Assembly (NCBI RefSeq): GCF_003337485.1
Contig: NZ_QPJJ01000005.1
Span: 148,856-212,855, forward strand
Origin: Saliterribacillus persicus
Lineage (GTDB): Bacteria; Bacillota; Bacilli; Bacillales; Amphibacillaceae
Direction: 5' to 3'
Length of the DNA stretch: 64,000 nucleotides
Part shown: one piece after another, positions 8,601 to 15,453 of the stretch
How positions within the stretch are numbered: position 1 is the first letter of the stretch
Layout of the letters: the number at the start of each line of letters is the position of its first letter
Translations under genes and position numbers: made by a program
The notes under the pieces: model-generated
What the model was told of the DNA's origin: nothing
What the model saw: the letters and a program-made list of their open reading frames with translations, nothing else
Databases searched by the model: none

Positions 8601-9257
8601 TTACCTATGTAATTTTTTCGACATAAATGTAGATATTGCTAGCACTAAAAACAAAGAATAAAACCAAACAGATAACGAATAGCCAAATAGTGTGTGGGAC
8701 GTATAAATTGTGAGAAGTATATTACCAATTCCAAATATCATTAAAGCTAAGGTGATTAATGATTGTTTCGTCAACCGCTTATCAAAACTTAGCATAACAA
8801 TTACTAAAAAAATGAAAAATAGGAAGCTTGCAATATTAATTAATTCCCCTCCTAATATAACTGGAAGAAAATAATAAAATATAGAAGCAAGTGAATATAG
8901 AAATACCGATATATAAATGGTTTCTATACGATGCGGTATTGTCTCTTTTTTAGGGATGAATAAGTAAATGATAAAAAATAAAAAAGCCCAATAAAAAGCA
9001 AAAGAGTCGCTAGGATAAGCTAATACAGCTATTGGGTCTTCTAAGAACAATGGAAAGTGTATCAGTATCTTTCCCATCCATAAACCTAGTAAAAAAATAA
9101 ATAATGCATTTCCATTTAAATCAAGGGCCCCTTTTAACTTCTCTTTTTTCAATGGTTGAAATAAAAAGATAATCAGAAATGCCAGTAAGAAACTTACTAA
9201 AGTAATTAACATACTTCCTTTTATGACAAGAGAGCCGATCATCCAACCTGTTGGCAT
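8601..9257 (-). CDS. Polytopic membrane protein of unknown function
   Basis: The 218-residue protein is almost entirely hydrophobic, with about seven predicted membrane helices, short loops and a basic C-terminus (FMSKKLHR). I do not recognise a family with confidence; the opening GWMIGSLVIKGSMLI and helix pattern are faintly like Lgt-type membrane enzymes, but no catalytic motif is visible. AGGAGTGA precedes the ATG. It stands alone between the riboswitch operon and the persulfide locus. Confidence 0.6.
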   Translation of the reverse strand: MPTGWMIGSLVIKGSMLITLVSFLLAFLIIFLFQPLKKEKLKGALDLNGNALFIFLLGLWMGKILIHFPLFLEDPIAVLAYPSDSFAFYWAFLFFIIYLFIPKKETIPHRIETIYISVFLYSLASIFYYFLPVILGGELINIASFLFFIFLVIVMLSFDKRLTKQSLITLALMIFGIGNILLTIYTSHTLFGYSLSVWFYSLFLVLAISTFMSKKLHR

Positions 9258-9305
9258 GTTATTTCACTCCTAACTCTTTAAAAATATACATCTAGATACT
9301 CATTT

Positions 9306-9344
9306 AAAAATGCGATAAAGCAACGCCTGCTTTATCGCATTTTT
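9306..9344. terminator. Bidirectional terminator
   Basis: ATGCGATAAAGC and GCTTTATCGCAT form a perfect 12-base stem flanked by A-run and T-run on both sides. It closes the DUF302 gene on the minus strand and separates it from the membrane-protein gene. Confidence 0.85.
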
Positions 9345-9350
9345 CCTTCA

Positions 9351-9737
9351 CTATGCTACTGTCTTATCTATACATTGAATTAATCGATCCTCTATATCTT
9401 TTGCAATTTCTTCTAATTCGGAATCATCGACCATACTAATCATAGCAGATGGCTTTGGTAAACCAATTTTTGTCTGGTTCTCATCTTTGTAAAGAACAAT
9501 TTTACATGGTAAGAAATACCCTACAAGTAGATTTTTATTCAGTACTCTTTCTGCTTCTTTTGGATTGCAAACTTCTAAAACAAGATATTCAGTATCAAAA
9601 TCTAATCCTTTTTCTTGAAGCTTATCCTTAATATCGAATTGCCAAAGAACACCAAATTGTTCTTCTTTCAAATTACCTTCTAACTTCTCCGTAGCTTTTT
9701 CAATTGATAAGTCTGTTTTTACTGTGTAATGAAACAT
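9351..9737 (-). CDS. DUF302 domain protein
   Basis: The 128-residue product matches the DUF302 family: MFHYTVKTDLSIEKATEKLEG.., a conserved VCNPKEAERVL segment, LLVGYFLPCKIVLYK and a C-terminal acidic helix. The ATG at 9737 is chosen because AAAGGAG lies just upstream; a longer in-frame extension to 9851 would add 38 residues lacking family similarity. DUF302 proteins recur in sulfur and persulfide loci, but their chemistry is not settled. It has its own promoter region with a CstR-type operator and is probably co-regulated with the neighbouring sulfane-sulfur genes. Confidence 0.8.
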   Translation of the reverse strand: MFHYTVKTDLSIEKATEKLEGNLKEEQFGVLWQFDIKDKLQEKGLDFDTEYLVLEVCNPKEAERVLNKNLLVGYFLPCKIVLYKDENQTKIGLPKPSAMISMVDDSELEEIAKDIEDRLIQCIDKTVA

Positions 9738-9868
9738 GAAAAAACACTCCTTTTTAATAGTTTGAAAAAATCCCTGTGGTAATGCCACAACTAACAACAC
9801 ACTAACAAACCTCAAAACTATTGATAGAAGAGTTAAGTCTAATTTTAACATTATTGAAAAGACATTAA

Positions 9869-9891
9869 ACCCCTATAGGTATATAATACCT
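9869..9891. promoter_or_regulatory. CstR-type operator before the DUF302 gene
   Basis: On the minus strand ATACC-TATAGG-GGTTT (9882-9867) matches the local ATACC-N6-GGTAT pattern with an imperfect right arm. It overlaps a second palindrome AGGTAT-ATA-ATACCT (9877-9891). The pair lies upstream of DUF302 where a promoter must be. Confidence 0.55.
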
Positions 9892-9931
9892 CTATTTAGT
9901 TTCCTTAAACATATAACTTTTAATTCCTAAT

Positions 9932-9962
9932 AAAGAAACTTGGCTGTCGCCAAGCTTCTTTA
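9932..9962 (-). terminator. Terminator of the dsrE-rhodanese-tusA operon
   Basis: AAAGAAaCTTGG and CCAAGcTTCTTT form a long stem with a six-base loop just after the tusA stop. The T-tract on the minus strand is modest (CTTTATTA). Confidence 0.6.
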
Positions 9963-10190
9963 TTAACCTTTTTTTATCCAAAATTTAAGCACTTCATTTT
10001 CTTCTGTATCTTTTAAAAGCTCATGTCCTCCAGACTTAGCCCAAGCTGTTAAGTCACTTTTTGCACCTTTATCAGTTGCATGAACTTCTAGTACCTCTCC
10101 ACTGTTAAGATCTGCTATAGCCTTTTTAGTTTTAACAATTGGCATTGGACAAGCTAGTCCTTTTGCATCTAATACTTTTGCTGATTCCAT
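9963..10190 (-). CDS. yrkI: TusA-family sulfur carrier
   Basis: This 75-residue protein is a stand-alone TusA/SirA domain. The ACPMPIVKTKKA loop holds the cysteine that carries a persulfide sulfur, and ATDKGAKSDLTAWAKSGGHELL is the family C-terminal half. It corresponds in size and place to B. subtilis YrkI. It is the last gene of the operon after dsrE, a rhodanese and the TusA-rhodanese fusion, so it probably passes sulfane sulfur between those proteins. Confidence 0.85.
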   Translation of the reverse strand: MESAKVLDAKGLACPMPIVKTKKAIADLNSGEVLEVHATDKGAKSDLTAWAKSGGHELLKDTEENEVLKFWIKKG

Positions 10191-10229
10191 TTTATTACCT
10201 CCTCAAGTGTCCATTTCTGAAATTAGTTT

Positions 10230-10802
10230 TTATGATTCATTTTTTTCGACAGAACCTTGCCATTCAATCATCCCTGGTACAACATTTTTTACGGAATTAA
10301 AGCCATTTGACGTTAATTTTTGAGCTGCCATATCACTTCTGCTACCAGTTCTACATATAATATGCCATTCTTTTCCTGTATCTAATTCAGATATTTTTTT
10401 ATCCAAGTCTCCTAATGGTATATTAATTGCCCCTGGCACATGACCAAATGCATACTCTGCAGGTTCTCGAACATCGATAATTGCTAATTTTTCTGCTTCT
10501 ACTTTCGATTGGAAATCAGACAATTCTACTACATTCGGATGTTTTTTTTCTTCATTCGTTTCATCTGCTGAAGCTTTGCGTAAATAATGCTTTAACACAT
10601 CACCTTCATCTACAGTACCGAGATATTGATGACCTGTACTTTCCGCCCAAGCTTTAAGGTCAGCTGTTGACCCTTTGTCTGTTGCTTGAATTTCTAGTAC
10701 ATCACCAGCAGCAACATCTTTCATTATTTTTTTCGTTTTTACTATCGGCATTGGGCAAGCAAGCCCTTTTGCATCTAATACTTCATTAGCATCTATATTC
10801 AT
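10230..10802 (-). CDS. yrkF: TusA-rhodanese fusion sulfurtransferase
   Basis: The 190-residue protein fuses a TusA domain (residues 1-78, persulfide cysteine in ACPMPIVKTKK) to a rhodanese domain (about 90-185, active loop CRTGSRS). The layout is that of B. subtilis YrkF. A sulfur atom could pass from the rhodanese cysteine to the TusA cysteine within one chain. It starts 25 bases after a single-domain rhodanese and 39 bases before tusA. Its TusA half is strongly similar to the stand-alone copy downstream, suggesting local duplication. Confidence 0.88.
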   Translation of the reverse strand: MNIDANEVLDAKGLACPMPIVKTKKIMKDVAAGDVLEIQATDKGSTADLKAWAESTGHQYLGTVDEGDVLKHYLRKASADETNEEKKHPNVVELSDFQSKVEAEKLAIIDVREPAEYAFGHVPGAINIPLGDLDKKISELDTGKEWHIICRTGSRSDMAAQKLTSNGFNSVKNVVPGMIEWQGSVEKNES

Positions 10803-10827
10803 AAAAATCCTCCTACAAAACTAATCA

Positions 10828-11136
10828 TTATTTTTTAGGTATTTCGACTTCATCTTCCCAAGCCATCATTCCACCGCTCATGTTGGTAACATCATATCCA
10901 TTTGCTAATAAATATTCAGAAGCTCTACCACTTCTAGCACCAGAACGGCATACCATAAAGTGATGTTCTTCTTTGTTGATATCATTTAATCGTTCTGGGA
11001 TTTGACCTAAAGGAATGTGAACAGCACCAGGAATCTTACCTTCTGCTACTTCTTCATCTTCCCTTACATCAATCACACTTACGGTTTCCCCGTTCTTTAT
11101 TTTTTCAGCTAACTCTAAAGCACTAATTTCTTTCAT
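10828..11136 (-). CDS. Single-domain rhodanese
   Basis: The 102-residue protein is a complete small rhodanese domain with the CRSGARS active-site loop near residue 68 and the family strand VSVIDVREDEEVAEGKIPGAVHIPLG. There is no signal peptide, so it acts in the cytoplasm. It is the second gene of the dsrE-rhodanese-yrkF-tusA operon and should move sulfane sulfur between low-molecular-weight persulfides and protein thiols. Confidence 0.85.
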   Translation of the reverse strand: MKEISALELAEKIKNGETVSVIDVREDEEVAEGKIPGAVHIPLGQIPERLNDINKEEHHFMVCRSGARSGRASEYLLANGYDVTNMSGGMMAWEDEVEIPKK

Positions 11137-11203
11137 TTAGAACCCTCCATATTTTTTTATATTTTATCCTAATCAAGAAAAATTAGTTTACGAAATTTTA
11201 AAT

Positions 11204-11683
11204 TTAAATAAATAACGTGATATTTCCATCTTCTGAATCACCGATATATGCAGCAACTCCTGCATATTCAATTTCATCTAAAAGTTCTTCTTTGCGTAAA
11301 CCTAATAAATCCATCGTCATCGTACAAGCTATTAGCTTAACATCCTGCTCTTGTGCCATTTCTACTAATTGGGGTAATGGTAAAGCGTTATGTTTTTTCA
11401 TAACATCTTTAATCATTTTTTGACCCATCCCCATATAATTCATTTTGGATAAACCCATTTTATCAGCACCTCTAGGCATCATTTTCCCAAAGATCTTCTC
11501 CATAAAACTTTTCTTAACTGGTACATGCTCATCCTTTCTTAAAGCATTTAACCCCCAGAATGTATGAAAAATGGTTACTTCATGATCATATGCTGCAGCT
11601 CCATTAGCAATTATATAAGCAGCCATCGCTTTATCATATTCTCCACTAAAAAGCACTATCGTTGTTTTTTTGGTGTCTGACAT
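11204..11683 (-). CDS. yrkE: DsrE/DsrF/DrsH-like sulfur-transfer protein
   Basis: The 159-residue protein has the DsrE fold: an N-terminal TTIVLFSGEYDKAMAAYIIANGA strand-helix, a central basic insertion typical of the DrsH-like group, and the cysteine-bearing strand KLIACTMTMDLLGL. Start ATG 11683 is supported by AGGAGG just upstream. It resembles B. subtilis YrkE and leads the four-gene operon. DsrE-type proteins accept sulfane sulfur from TusA; the visible Cys in ACTMTM is the likely acceptor. Confidence 0.85.
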   Translation of the reverse strand: MSDTKKTTIVLFSGEYDKAMAAYIIANGAAAYDHEVTIFHTFWGLNALRKDEHVPVKKSFMEKIFGKMMPRGADKMGLSKMNYMGMGQKMIKDVMKKHNALPLPQLVEMAQEQDVKLIACTMTMDLLGLRKEELLDEIEYAGVAAYIGDSEDGNITLFI

Positions 11684-11704
11684 TTTACTTCCTCCTATAT
11701 ACCA

Positions 11705-11720
11705 ATACATGTAACGGTAT
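11705..11720. promoter_or_regulatory. CstR-type operator before the dsrE operon
   Basis: ATACA-TGTAAC-GGTAT fits the locus pattern ATACC-N6-GGTAT with one mismatch; an additional TATACC half-site precedes it at 11698-11703. It lies 22 bases upstream of the dsrE ATG, after the terminator of cstR, where the operon promoter must be. Confidence 0.5.
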
Positions 11721-11732
11721 TGTATTTATGAT

Positions 11733-11765
11733 AAAAAATAGAGTTAATAAATTTCAATTAACTCT
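11733..11765 (-). terminator. Terminator of the first cstR gene
   Basis: AGAGTTAAT and ATTAACTCT form a perfect 9-base stem, followed on the minus strand by a TTTTTT run. It makes the first cstR gene monocistronic and separates it from the dsrE operon. Confidence 0.75.
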
Positions 11766-11933
11766 ATCTTCAACTTTTCAAAAAATCTGTCCGATGATGA
11801 AATAATTAACCTTTCATCCTTTTAAAAGGAGCAGTAGTATCTAATAAAAAACTACTGTCAAGATACACACAAAGCCAATTTCAATGATCCGAATTAAATA
11901 TTAAGATCAAACCTTGAAGGTGAATTAAATTCG

Positions 11934-12194
11934 TTATCTGCTTTTCACTAATAAATTTACAGCCTCTTGAATCACATCTTCACTCGATTCCCCATTTGCC
12001 TTCTCTTCTCTAATACACCGTTCTAAATTAGAACTAACAACTAAAGCTGCTGTTTTATCTAATGCGCTTCTAACGGCAGACATTTGAGTGACTACATCTC
12101 GACAGTCTTTTCCCTCATCCATCATTTTTATTAATCCACGTACTTGACCTTCAATACGTTTCATTCTATTCACAACTTTATCATCATAATCCAT
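11934..12194 (-). CDS. cstR: CstR-type persulfide-sensing repressor
   Basis: The 86-residue protein belongs to the CsoR family (NRMKRIEGQVRGLIKMM). It has the two cysteines of persulfide-sensing CstR (GKDC about residue 31, and SSNLERC about 60). Asn stands where copper-sensing CsoR proteins have a ligand His, so copper sensing is unlikely. ATG 12194 is chosen because AAAGGAG lies upstream and it gives the usual CstR length; a TTG at 12218 would place that site inside the gene. Its promoter holds a TATACC-N6-GGTATA operator between -35 and -10, so it represses itself and probably the whole sulfur locus. Confidence 0.88.
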   Translation of the reverse strand: MDYDDKVVNRMKRIEGQVRGLIKMMDEGKDCRDVVTQMSAVRSALDKTAALVVSSNLERCIREEKANGESSEDVIQEAVNLLVKSR

Positions 12195-12308
12195 GTCCCA
12201 ATTACTCCTTTCTATCAATCCGAATTATAAGAGCTTTGGATTTAACTATATCATACTAAAACTATCGGATTTAGCCAACTAATTTGTTGTAACTTTAAGA
12301 CACTTTTC

Positions 12309-12337
12309 ATTTTATACCCCTCGCGGTATATTGTCAA
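12309..12337 (-). promoter_or_regulatory. cstR promoter with embedded CstR operator
   Basis: TTGACA (12337-12332), a 17-base spacer and TAAAAT (12314-12309) form a SigA promoter. The spacer contains TATACC-GCGAGG-GGTATA (12330-12313), a perfect palindromic operator. A repressor bound here would block RNA polymerase directly. Confidence 0.8.
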
Positions 12338-12466
12338 CTATTACATTTGTTTTTTTAATCTTTATTCAACAACACCAATAAGGGTTTTTATTTATCTAAT
12401 TTAAAACAAATAGTAAATATGGTAGTCAAAGAACATGTATAATAAAGTTTTAATTCTCTTTGTAAA

Positions 12467-12504
12467 AAGGTAAAATCCGAGAAAGTTGACTCGGTTTTTA
12501 CCTT
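12467..12504 (-). terminator. Terminator of the persulfide dioxygenase operon
   Basis: AAGGTAAAAtCCGAG and CTCGGttTTTACCTT form a long stem with loop AAAGTTGA, then a T-run on the minus strand, 10 bases beyond the stop of the rhodanese-dioxygenase gene. Confidence 0.75.
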
Positions 12505-12513
12505 AATCTATTT

Positions 12514-13641
12514 TTATCTAACGGCACAACGATTTGGTCCGATTTCCATTTCACGTTGCTTTTCTTCATCTGGAGTAACTTTCCCCATATTTGTTTCACG
12601 TATTTCTTGATAAGCATTCGGTTGTGGTGGCAAATTCTCTGTAACCATTTTTCTAAATGTATTTTCGTCTTCTATATTTAAGCCATGATTTTCTGCAAAT
12701 AACTCCCCTAACGGTTTAGCCACACTTCCATCATTATTTAATTCTTCAATAATCATAAAATGCGCTGGCAGTACAATTAAATCAGAAGATAATTCTTGAT
12801 AGCGATAATATAAACTCTCTCTTAAATCCGTCACCCAATCCTCTGCTTTTCCTGCAAGATCAGGTCTACCAATTGAATCAATAAACAAAATATCACCAGT
12901 TAAAAGGTACTGTTCGTCTACTACAAAGGAAGTTGAACCTATAGTATGACCAGGAGAGTATAAAGCTTGAATATCAATTTTGGTAGAACCTATTTTTACA
13001 ATGTTTCCATCTTCTAACGGTTCATATTCAAAAGTCACTTCTTCCGCATCTTTAGGTGGTAACCAATAGGAAGCACCAGTTGCTTCAGCTATCTTTCTGC
13101 CTCCAGAAATATGATCTGCGTGTAAGTGAGTATCAAAAATATGTTTAATTTCAACATTTTTATCTTGTGCAAAATCTAAGAAAATATCGGTAATTCTAGT
13201 TGCATCAATAATTGCTGCTTCTCCATCTGAAACTACCATATAAGACAAGCATCCTTTACCAATGCGAACAAATTGATAAATTTCTCCGCCTTCTTTCAAA
13301 TTACCGACTTTCACAGGTTCTAAATGTTCACTCCAAGCTTTCATTCCACCTTGAAGATAAGCAACATCTCTTCCTGCTTCACTTAACATTTCTGCTATCA
13401 TCACAGATGAGCCTTCTTTAGCACATACAACTAACACATCCATATCTGAAGGAATTTGATCCAGAATATCTTCCACGCCATCAATTAAATCGAAATAAGG
13501 TATATTTAGATAATTGAATTTCTCCCCTTCAATTTTCCAATCATTATAATCTCCTTCATTCCGTACATCCAATATAAATAATGATTCTTTATTAATCACT
13601 TTTTGTGTTACTTCATGAGCTGTCATTACTTTTACTGCCAT
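12514..13641 (-). CDS. yrkH: Rhodanese-persulfide dioxygenase fusion (YrkH-like)
   Basis: The 375-residue protein starts with a rhodanese domain (residues 5-110, active loop CAKEGSS). It continues as a metallo-beta-lactamase-fold persulfide dioxygenase (about 120-360) with [15 protein letters not shown] and LTGDILFID motifs for the mono-iron site. The reaction would oxidise glutathione-, bacillithiol- or CoA-type persulfide to sulfite and free thiol. The domain order is opposite to staphylococcal CstB, where the dioxygenase comes first and a rhodanese is at the end. It is the last gene of the rhodanese-glutaredoxin-dsrE-dioxygenase transcript, separated from dsrE2 by an 82-base gap with a hairpin. 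Confidence 0.88.
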   Translation of the reverse strand: MAVKVMTAHEVTQKVINKESLFILDVRNEGDYNDWKIEGEKFNYLNIPYFDLIDGVEDILDQIPSDMDVLVVCAKEGSSVMIAEMLSEAGRDVAYLQGGMKAWSEHLEPVKVGNLKEGGEIYQFVRIGKGCLSYMVVSDGEAAIIDATRITDIFLDFAQDKNVEIKHIFDTHLHADHISGGRKIAEATGASYWLPPKDAEEVTFEYEPLEDGNIVKIGSTKIDIQALYSPGHTIGSTSFVVDEQYLLTGDILFIDSIGRPDLAGKAEDWVTDLRESLYYRYQELSSDLIVLPAHFMIIEELNNDGSVAKPLGELFAENHGLNIEDENTFRKMVTENLPPQPNAYQEIRETNMGKVTPDEEKQREMEIGPNRCAVR

Positions 13642-13681
13642 CCTTTTTACCCCCAGTGGTATTAAAATTAGTTTAAATATT

Positions 13682-13713
13682 CCACAATGTTAAGTTTTCA
13701 CTAAACATTGTGG
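13682..13713. repeat. Intercistronic hairpin CCACAATGTT-N12-AACATTGTGG
   Basis: Perfect 10-base arms lie between dsrE2 and the dioxygenase gene. No T-run follows on the minus strand, so an mRNA-stability or partial-termination role is likelier than full termination. The AACATTG/CAATGTT arms recur at 15351-15368 upstream of the CoA-disulfide reductase. Confidence 0.5.
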
Positions 13714-13723
13714 TTCGCTCTTT

Positions 13724-14119
13724 CTAAAAAGTTAATGTAACATCTGCTTCGTTTGCATATTCTAGAAAAGTAACTGCTCCACCAACATTAACTCCGGATA
13801 CAAATGAATCTTTTTCAAGCCCCATTACATCCATCGTCATTTGACACCCAACAAATTTCACTCCTAGCTCTTGTGCCATTTCTACAAGTTCTGGAATACT
13901 TGCTACATTTGCATTTTTAAAGCCTTCTAAAAAATGTTCCTTTCCTGCTGGCATTTCTAAGTTTTGGTTAGCTTCTTTATGAATTAAATTCAATCCTTCA
14001 AATGTAAAAAATATTTCTACCTCTTGGTCAGAGGCTGCTGCAGCAGTAGCTATATTAAACACTTTATATGCATCGAATAATCCACCATTACTTGCTATAA
14101 TCGCTAGCTTTTTGCTCAT
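13724..14119 (-). CDS. DsrE/DsrF-like protein, second copy
   Basis: This 131-residue protein has the DsrE fold without the basic insertion of the first copy: KKLAIIASNGGLFDAYKVFNIATAAA, EIFFTFEGLNLI and the cysteine strand VKFVGCQMTMDVMGL. The conserved Cys is the probable sulfur-accepting residue. It lies 21 bases after the glutaredoxin gene, in the transcript that ends with the persulfide dioxygenase. Confidence 0.82.
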   Translation of the reverse strand: MSKKLAIIASNGGLFDAYKVFNIATAAAASDQEVEIFFTFEGLNLIHKEANQNLEMPAGKEHFLEGFKNANVASIPELVEMAQELGVKFVGCQMTMDVMGLEKDSFVSGVNVGGAVTFLEYANEADVTLTF

Positions 14120-14140
14120 TTTAGTTTCCTCCTATAATAA

Positions 14141-14374
14141 TTAAATATTGATTGCTTCCATAATATTATTTGGGTCAAAGTAAAGTACCCACTTACCATT
14201 AATCTCTGTTTGTGGCACTCCCATTTGACCCGTTGTATTTACTAAATGTTTCATCATATTTGGTTTCTCATCTACATTAACTTCCTTAAATGGTATGTGC
14301 TGATCTGTAAGGAAATTTTTCAACATAACACAATATGGACACTGTGTTGTGGTATAGACAGTAACATTAGTCAT
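14141..14374 (-). CDS. Glutaredoxin-like thiol oxidoreductase
   Basis: The 77-residue protein is a compact glutaredoxin fold with the active site TTQCPYCVMLKNFL near residues 9-22 and the cis-proline strand GVPQTEING. It could reduce persulfides or mixed disulfides that arise on the neighbouring rhodanese and DsrE proteins. Being cytoplasmic and co-transcribed with them, it is best read as the reducing arm of the locus. Confidence 0.85.
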   Translation of the reverse strand: MTNVTVYTTTQCPYCVMLKNFLTDQHIPFKEVNVDEKPNMMKHLVNTTGQMGVPQTEINGKWVLYFDPNNIMEAINI

Positions 14375-14421
14375 AATATTCTCCCCTTATAATTTTCTAT
14401 TATGATTAAATATGAAGCTTG

Positions 14422-14784
14422 TTAAGACCAAGCACTCATACCTCCTTTAGTATTTGTTACCTGCGTAAAACCTTGTTTTTTAAGAACACTTGCAGCTTTT
14501 TGACTTCTCATTCCACTTTGACAAATCACTACCACCTCTTTATCTTTAGATAAATGTTGAGTTGCTTTTTGCCCCAATTCATGTAAAGGAATATTTTTAA
14601 ACTCCTTAATGTGGTTTCTCTGATATTCAGCAGGTGTTCTTACATCTACAAATTGTTTATTCTTATCTTTAATCATTGTTTTTAATTGCGCCGTTGAAAT
14701 ATGTTCTACACCTTTTACCGGTATGAACCTTTTGACTATAAAAAAGATTAAGACTGCGAATAATAGAATTTCTAACCAACCCAA
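14422..14784 (-). CDS. Membrane-anchored rhodanese
   Basis: One N-terminal membrane helix (about residues 3-20) is followed by a rhodanese domain with active loop CQSGMRS and the strand FVDVRTPAEYQRNHIKEFKNIPL. The start is taken as TTG at 14784: GAGGAGTG lies five bases before it, and the two ATG codons further up (14802, 14799) fall within or before that site and close to the operator. It is the first gene of the transcript rhodanese-glutaredoxin-dsrE2-dioxygenase. The anchor places it at the membrane, perhaps to take sulfur from membrane sulfide oxidation (inference). Confidence 0.8.
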   Translation of the reverse strand: MGWLEILLFAVLIFFIVKRFIPVKGVEHISTAQLKTMIKDKNKQFVDVRTPAEYQRNHIKEFKNIPLHELGQKATQHLSKDKEVVVICQSGMRSQKAASVLKKQGFTQVTNTKGGMSAWS

Positions 14785-14812
14785 ACAATCACTCCTCATC
14801 ATTATTTTTACA

Positions 14813-14830
14813 TATACCCGTATAGGTATA
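14813..14830. promoter_or_regulatory. CstR-type operator before the rhodanese-dioxygenase operon
   Basis: TATACC-TATACG-GGTATA (minus-strand reading) is a perfect palindromic match to the locus consensus. It lies just upstream of the membrane rhodanese and 29 bases after the second cstR-type gene ends, marking an internal promoter. Confidence 0.75.
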
Positions 14831-14858
14831 ATTTAAAGCAAAAAAATTTATTTGTCAA

Positions 14859-15122
14859 CTATCTGCTTTTCACTAATAAATTTACAGCTTCATTAATGAG
14901 AATCTCTGCTTGTAGTTCATCTATCAATTGAGATTCTTCTACACTGTGAACTAAATTAGAACTTACGATTACGCCAATCGTGCGATCGACAGCAGTACGT
15001 ATTGCTGATAATTGAGTAATCACATCTTTACAATCTTTTTCTTGTTCCATCATCTTTAATACACCGCGAACTTGACCATCCATACGTTTGATACGGTTAG
15101 TTACAGCAGTATTATACTTCAC
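14859..15122 (-). CDS. CstR/CsoR-family regulator lacking the second sensor cysteine
   Basis: The 87-residue protein is close to the first CstR (NRIKRMDGQVRGVLKMM, KDCKDVITQLSA, ending EAVNLLVKSR). The first sensor cysteine (about residue 31) is present, but the second position reads SSNLVHS, with Ser (AGT) in place of Cys. CstR normally works by linking the two cysteines across subunits with disulfide, tri- or tetrasulfide bonds, so this copy cannot react in that way. The GTG start has GGGGGAA upstream. Its promoter holds its own operator. It may form mixed tetramers with the first copy, or act as a constitutive repressor (inference). Confidence 0.85.
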   Translation of the reverse strand: MKYNTAVTNRIKRMDGQVRGVLKMMEQEKDCKDVITQLSAIRTAVDRTIGVIVSSNLVHSVEESQLIDELQAEILINEAVNLLVKSR

Positions 15123-15219
15123 AAAAATTCCCCCATTTCTTTTAAAGAAATAGATTTTTATACATATTTAGCGTTTAGGGGTATTGATTTTTATTCATCA
15201 AATAATTGATGCTACGCTT

Positions 15220-15247
15220 ATATTATACCCCTATCGGTATTTTGTCA
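15220..15247 (-). promoter_or_regulatory. Promoter of the second cstR-type gene with embedded operator
   Basis: TTGACA (15247-15242), a 16-base spacer and TAATAT (15225-15220) enclose ATACC-GATAGG-GGTAT (15240-15225). The layout is the same as at the first cstR promoter. A further half-site AGGGGTAT lies in the leader at 15177-15184. Confidence 0.78.
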
Positions 15248-15367
15248 AGGGTATCGATTTTATTATCGATAATCAAATCATTTAAAAACGAACACAGCAT
15301 TCTGCAAGAATAAGTTTATAATTATATTAAAGGAAGATAAAATCCCATGTAACATTGTTCACAATGT

Positions 15368-15383
15368 TGTGATATTTATCACA
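15368..15383. promoter_or_regulatory. Fnr/CRP-type box TGTGA-N6-TCACA before the CoA-disulfide reductase gene
   Basis: TGTGATATTTATCACA is a perfect match to the Bacillus Fnr/CRP-family consensus. It is centred about 42 bases before the start point predicted from the extended -10 at 15403-15411, the usual place for class II activation. This suggests induction of the reductase when oxygen is low. Confidence 0.65.
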
Positions 15384-15402
15384 AGATCTTCTCAAAATAA
15401 TA

Positions 15403-15411
15403 TGTTATTAT
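15403..15411 (+). promoter_or_regulatory. Extended -10 promoter of the CoA-disulfide reductase gene
   Basis: TGTTATTAT is an extended -10 element. Three GGTAT repeats follow at 15413-15431, resembling right halves of the CstR operator but without matching left arms, so CstR control here is possible but weaker than at the other promoters. Confidence 0.5.
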
Positions 15412-15453
15412 AGGTATAGGGGTATTGGTATTAACTTATTAGGAGGAATTATT

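Noticed and set aside
8470-8661. Plus-strand frame upstream of the riboswitch promoter
   Set aside because: Phe/Tyr/Asn-rich chance product with no ribosome site; overlaps the end of the membrane-protein gene.
11934-12194. Copper-sensing CsoR
   Set aside because: The ligand His of CsoR is Asn here (SSNLERC), the operators are of CstR type, and the neighbours handle persulfide rather than copper.
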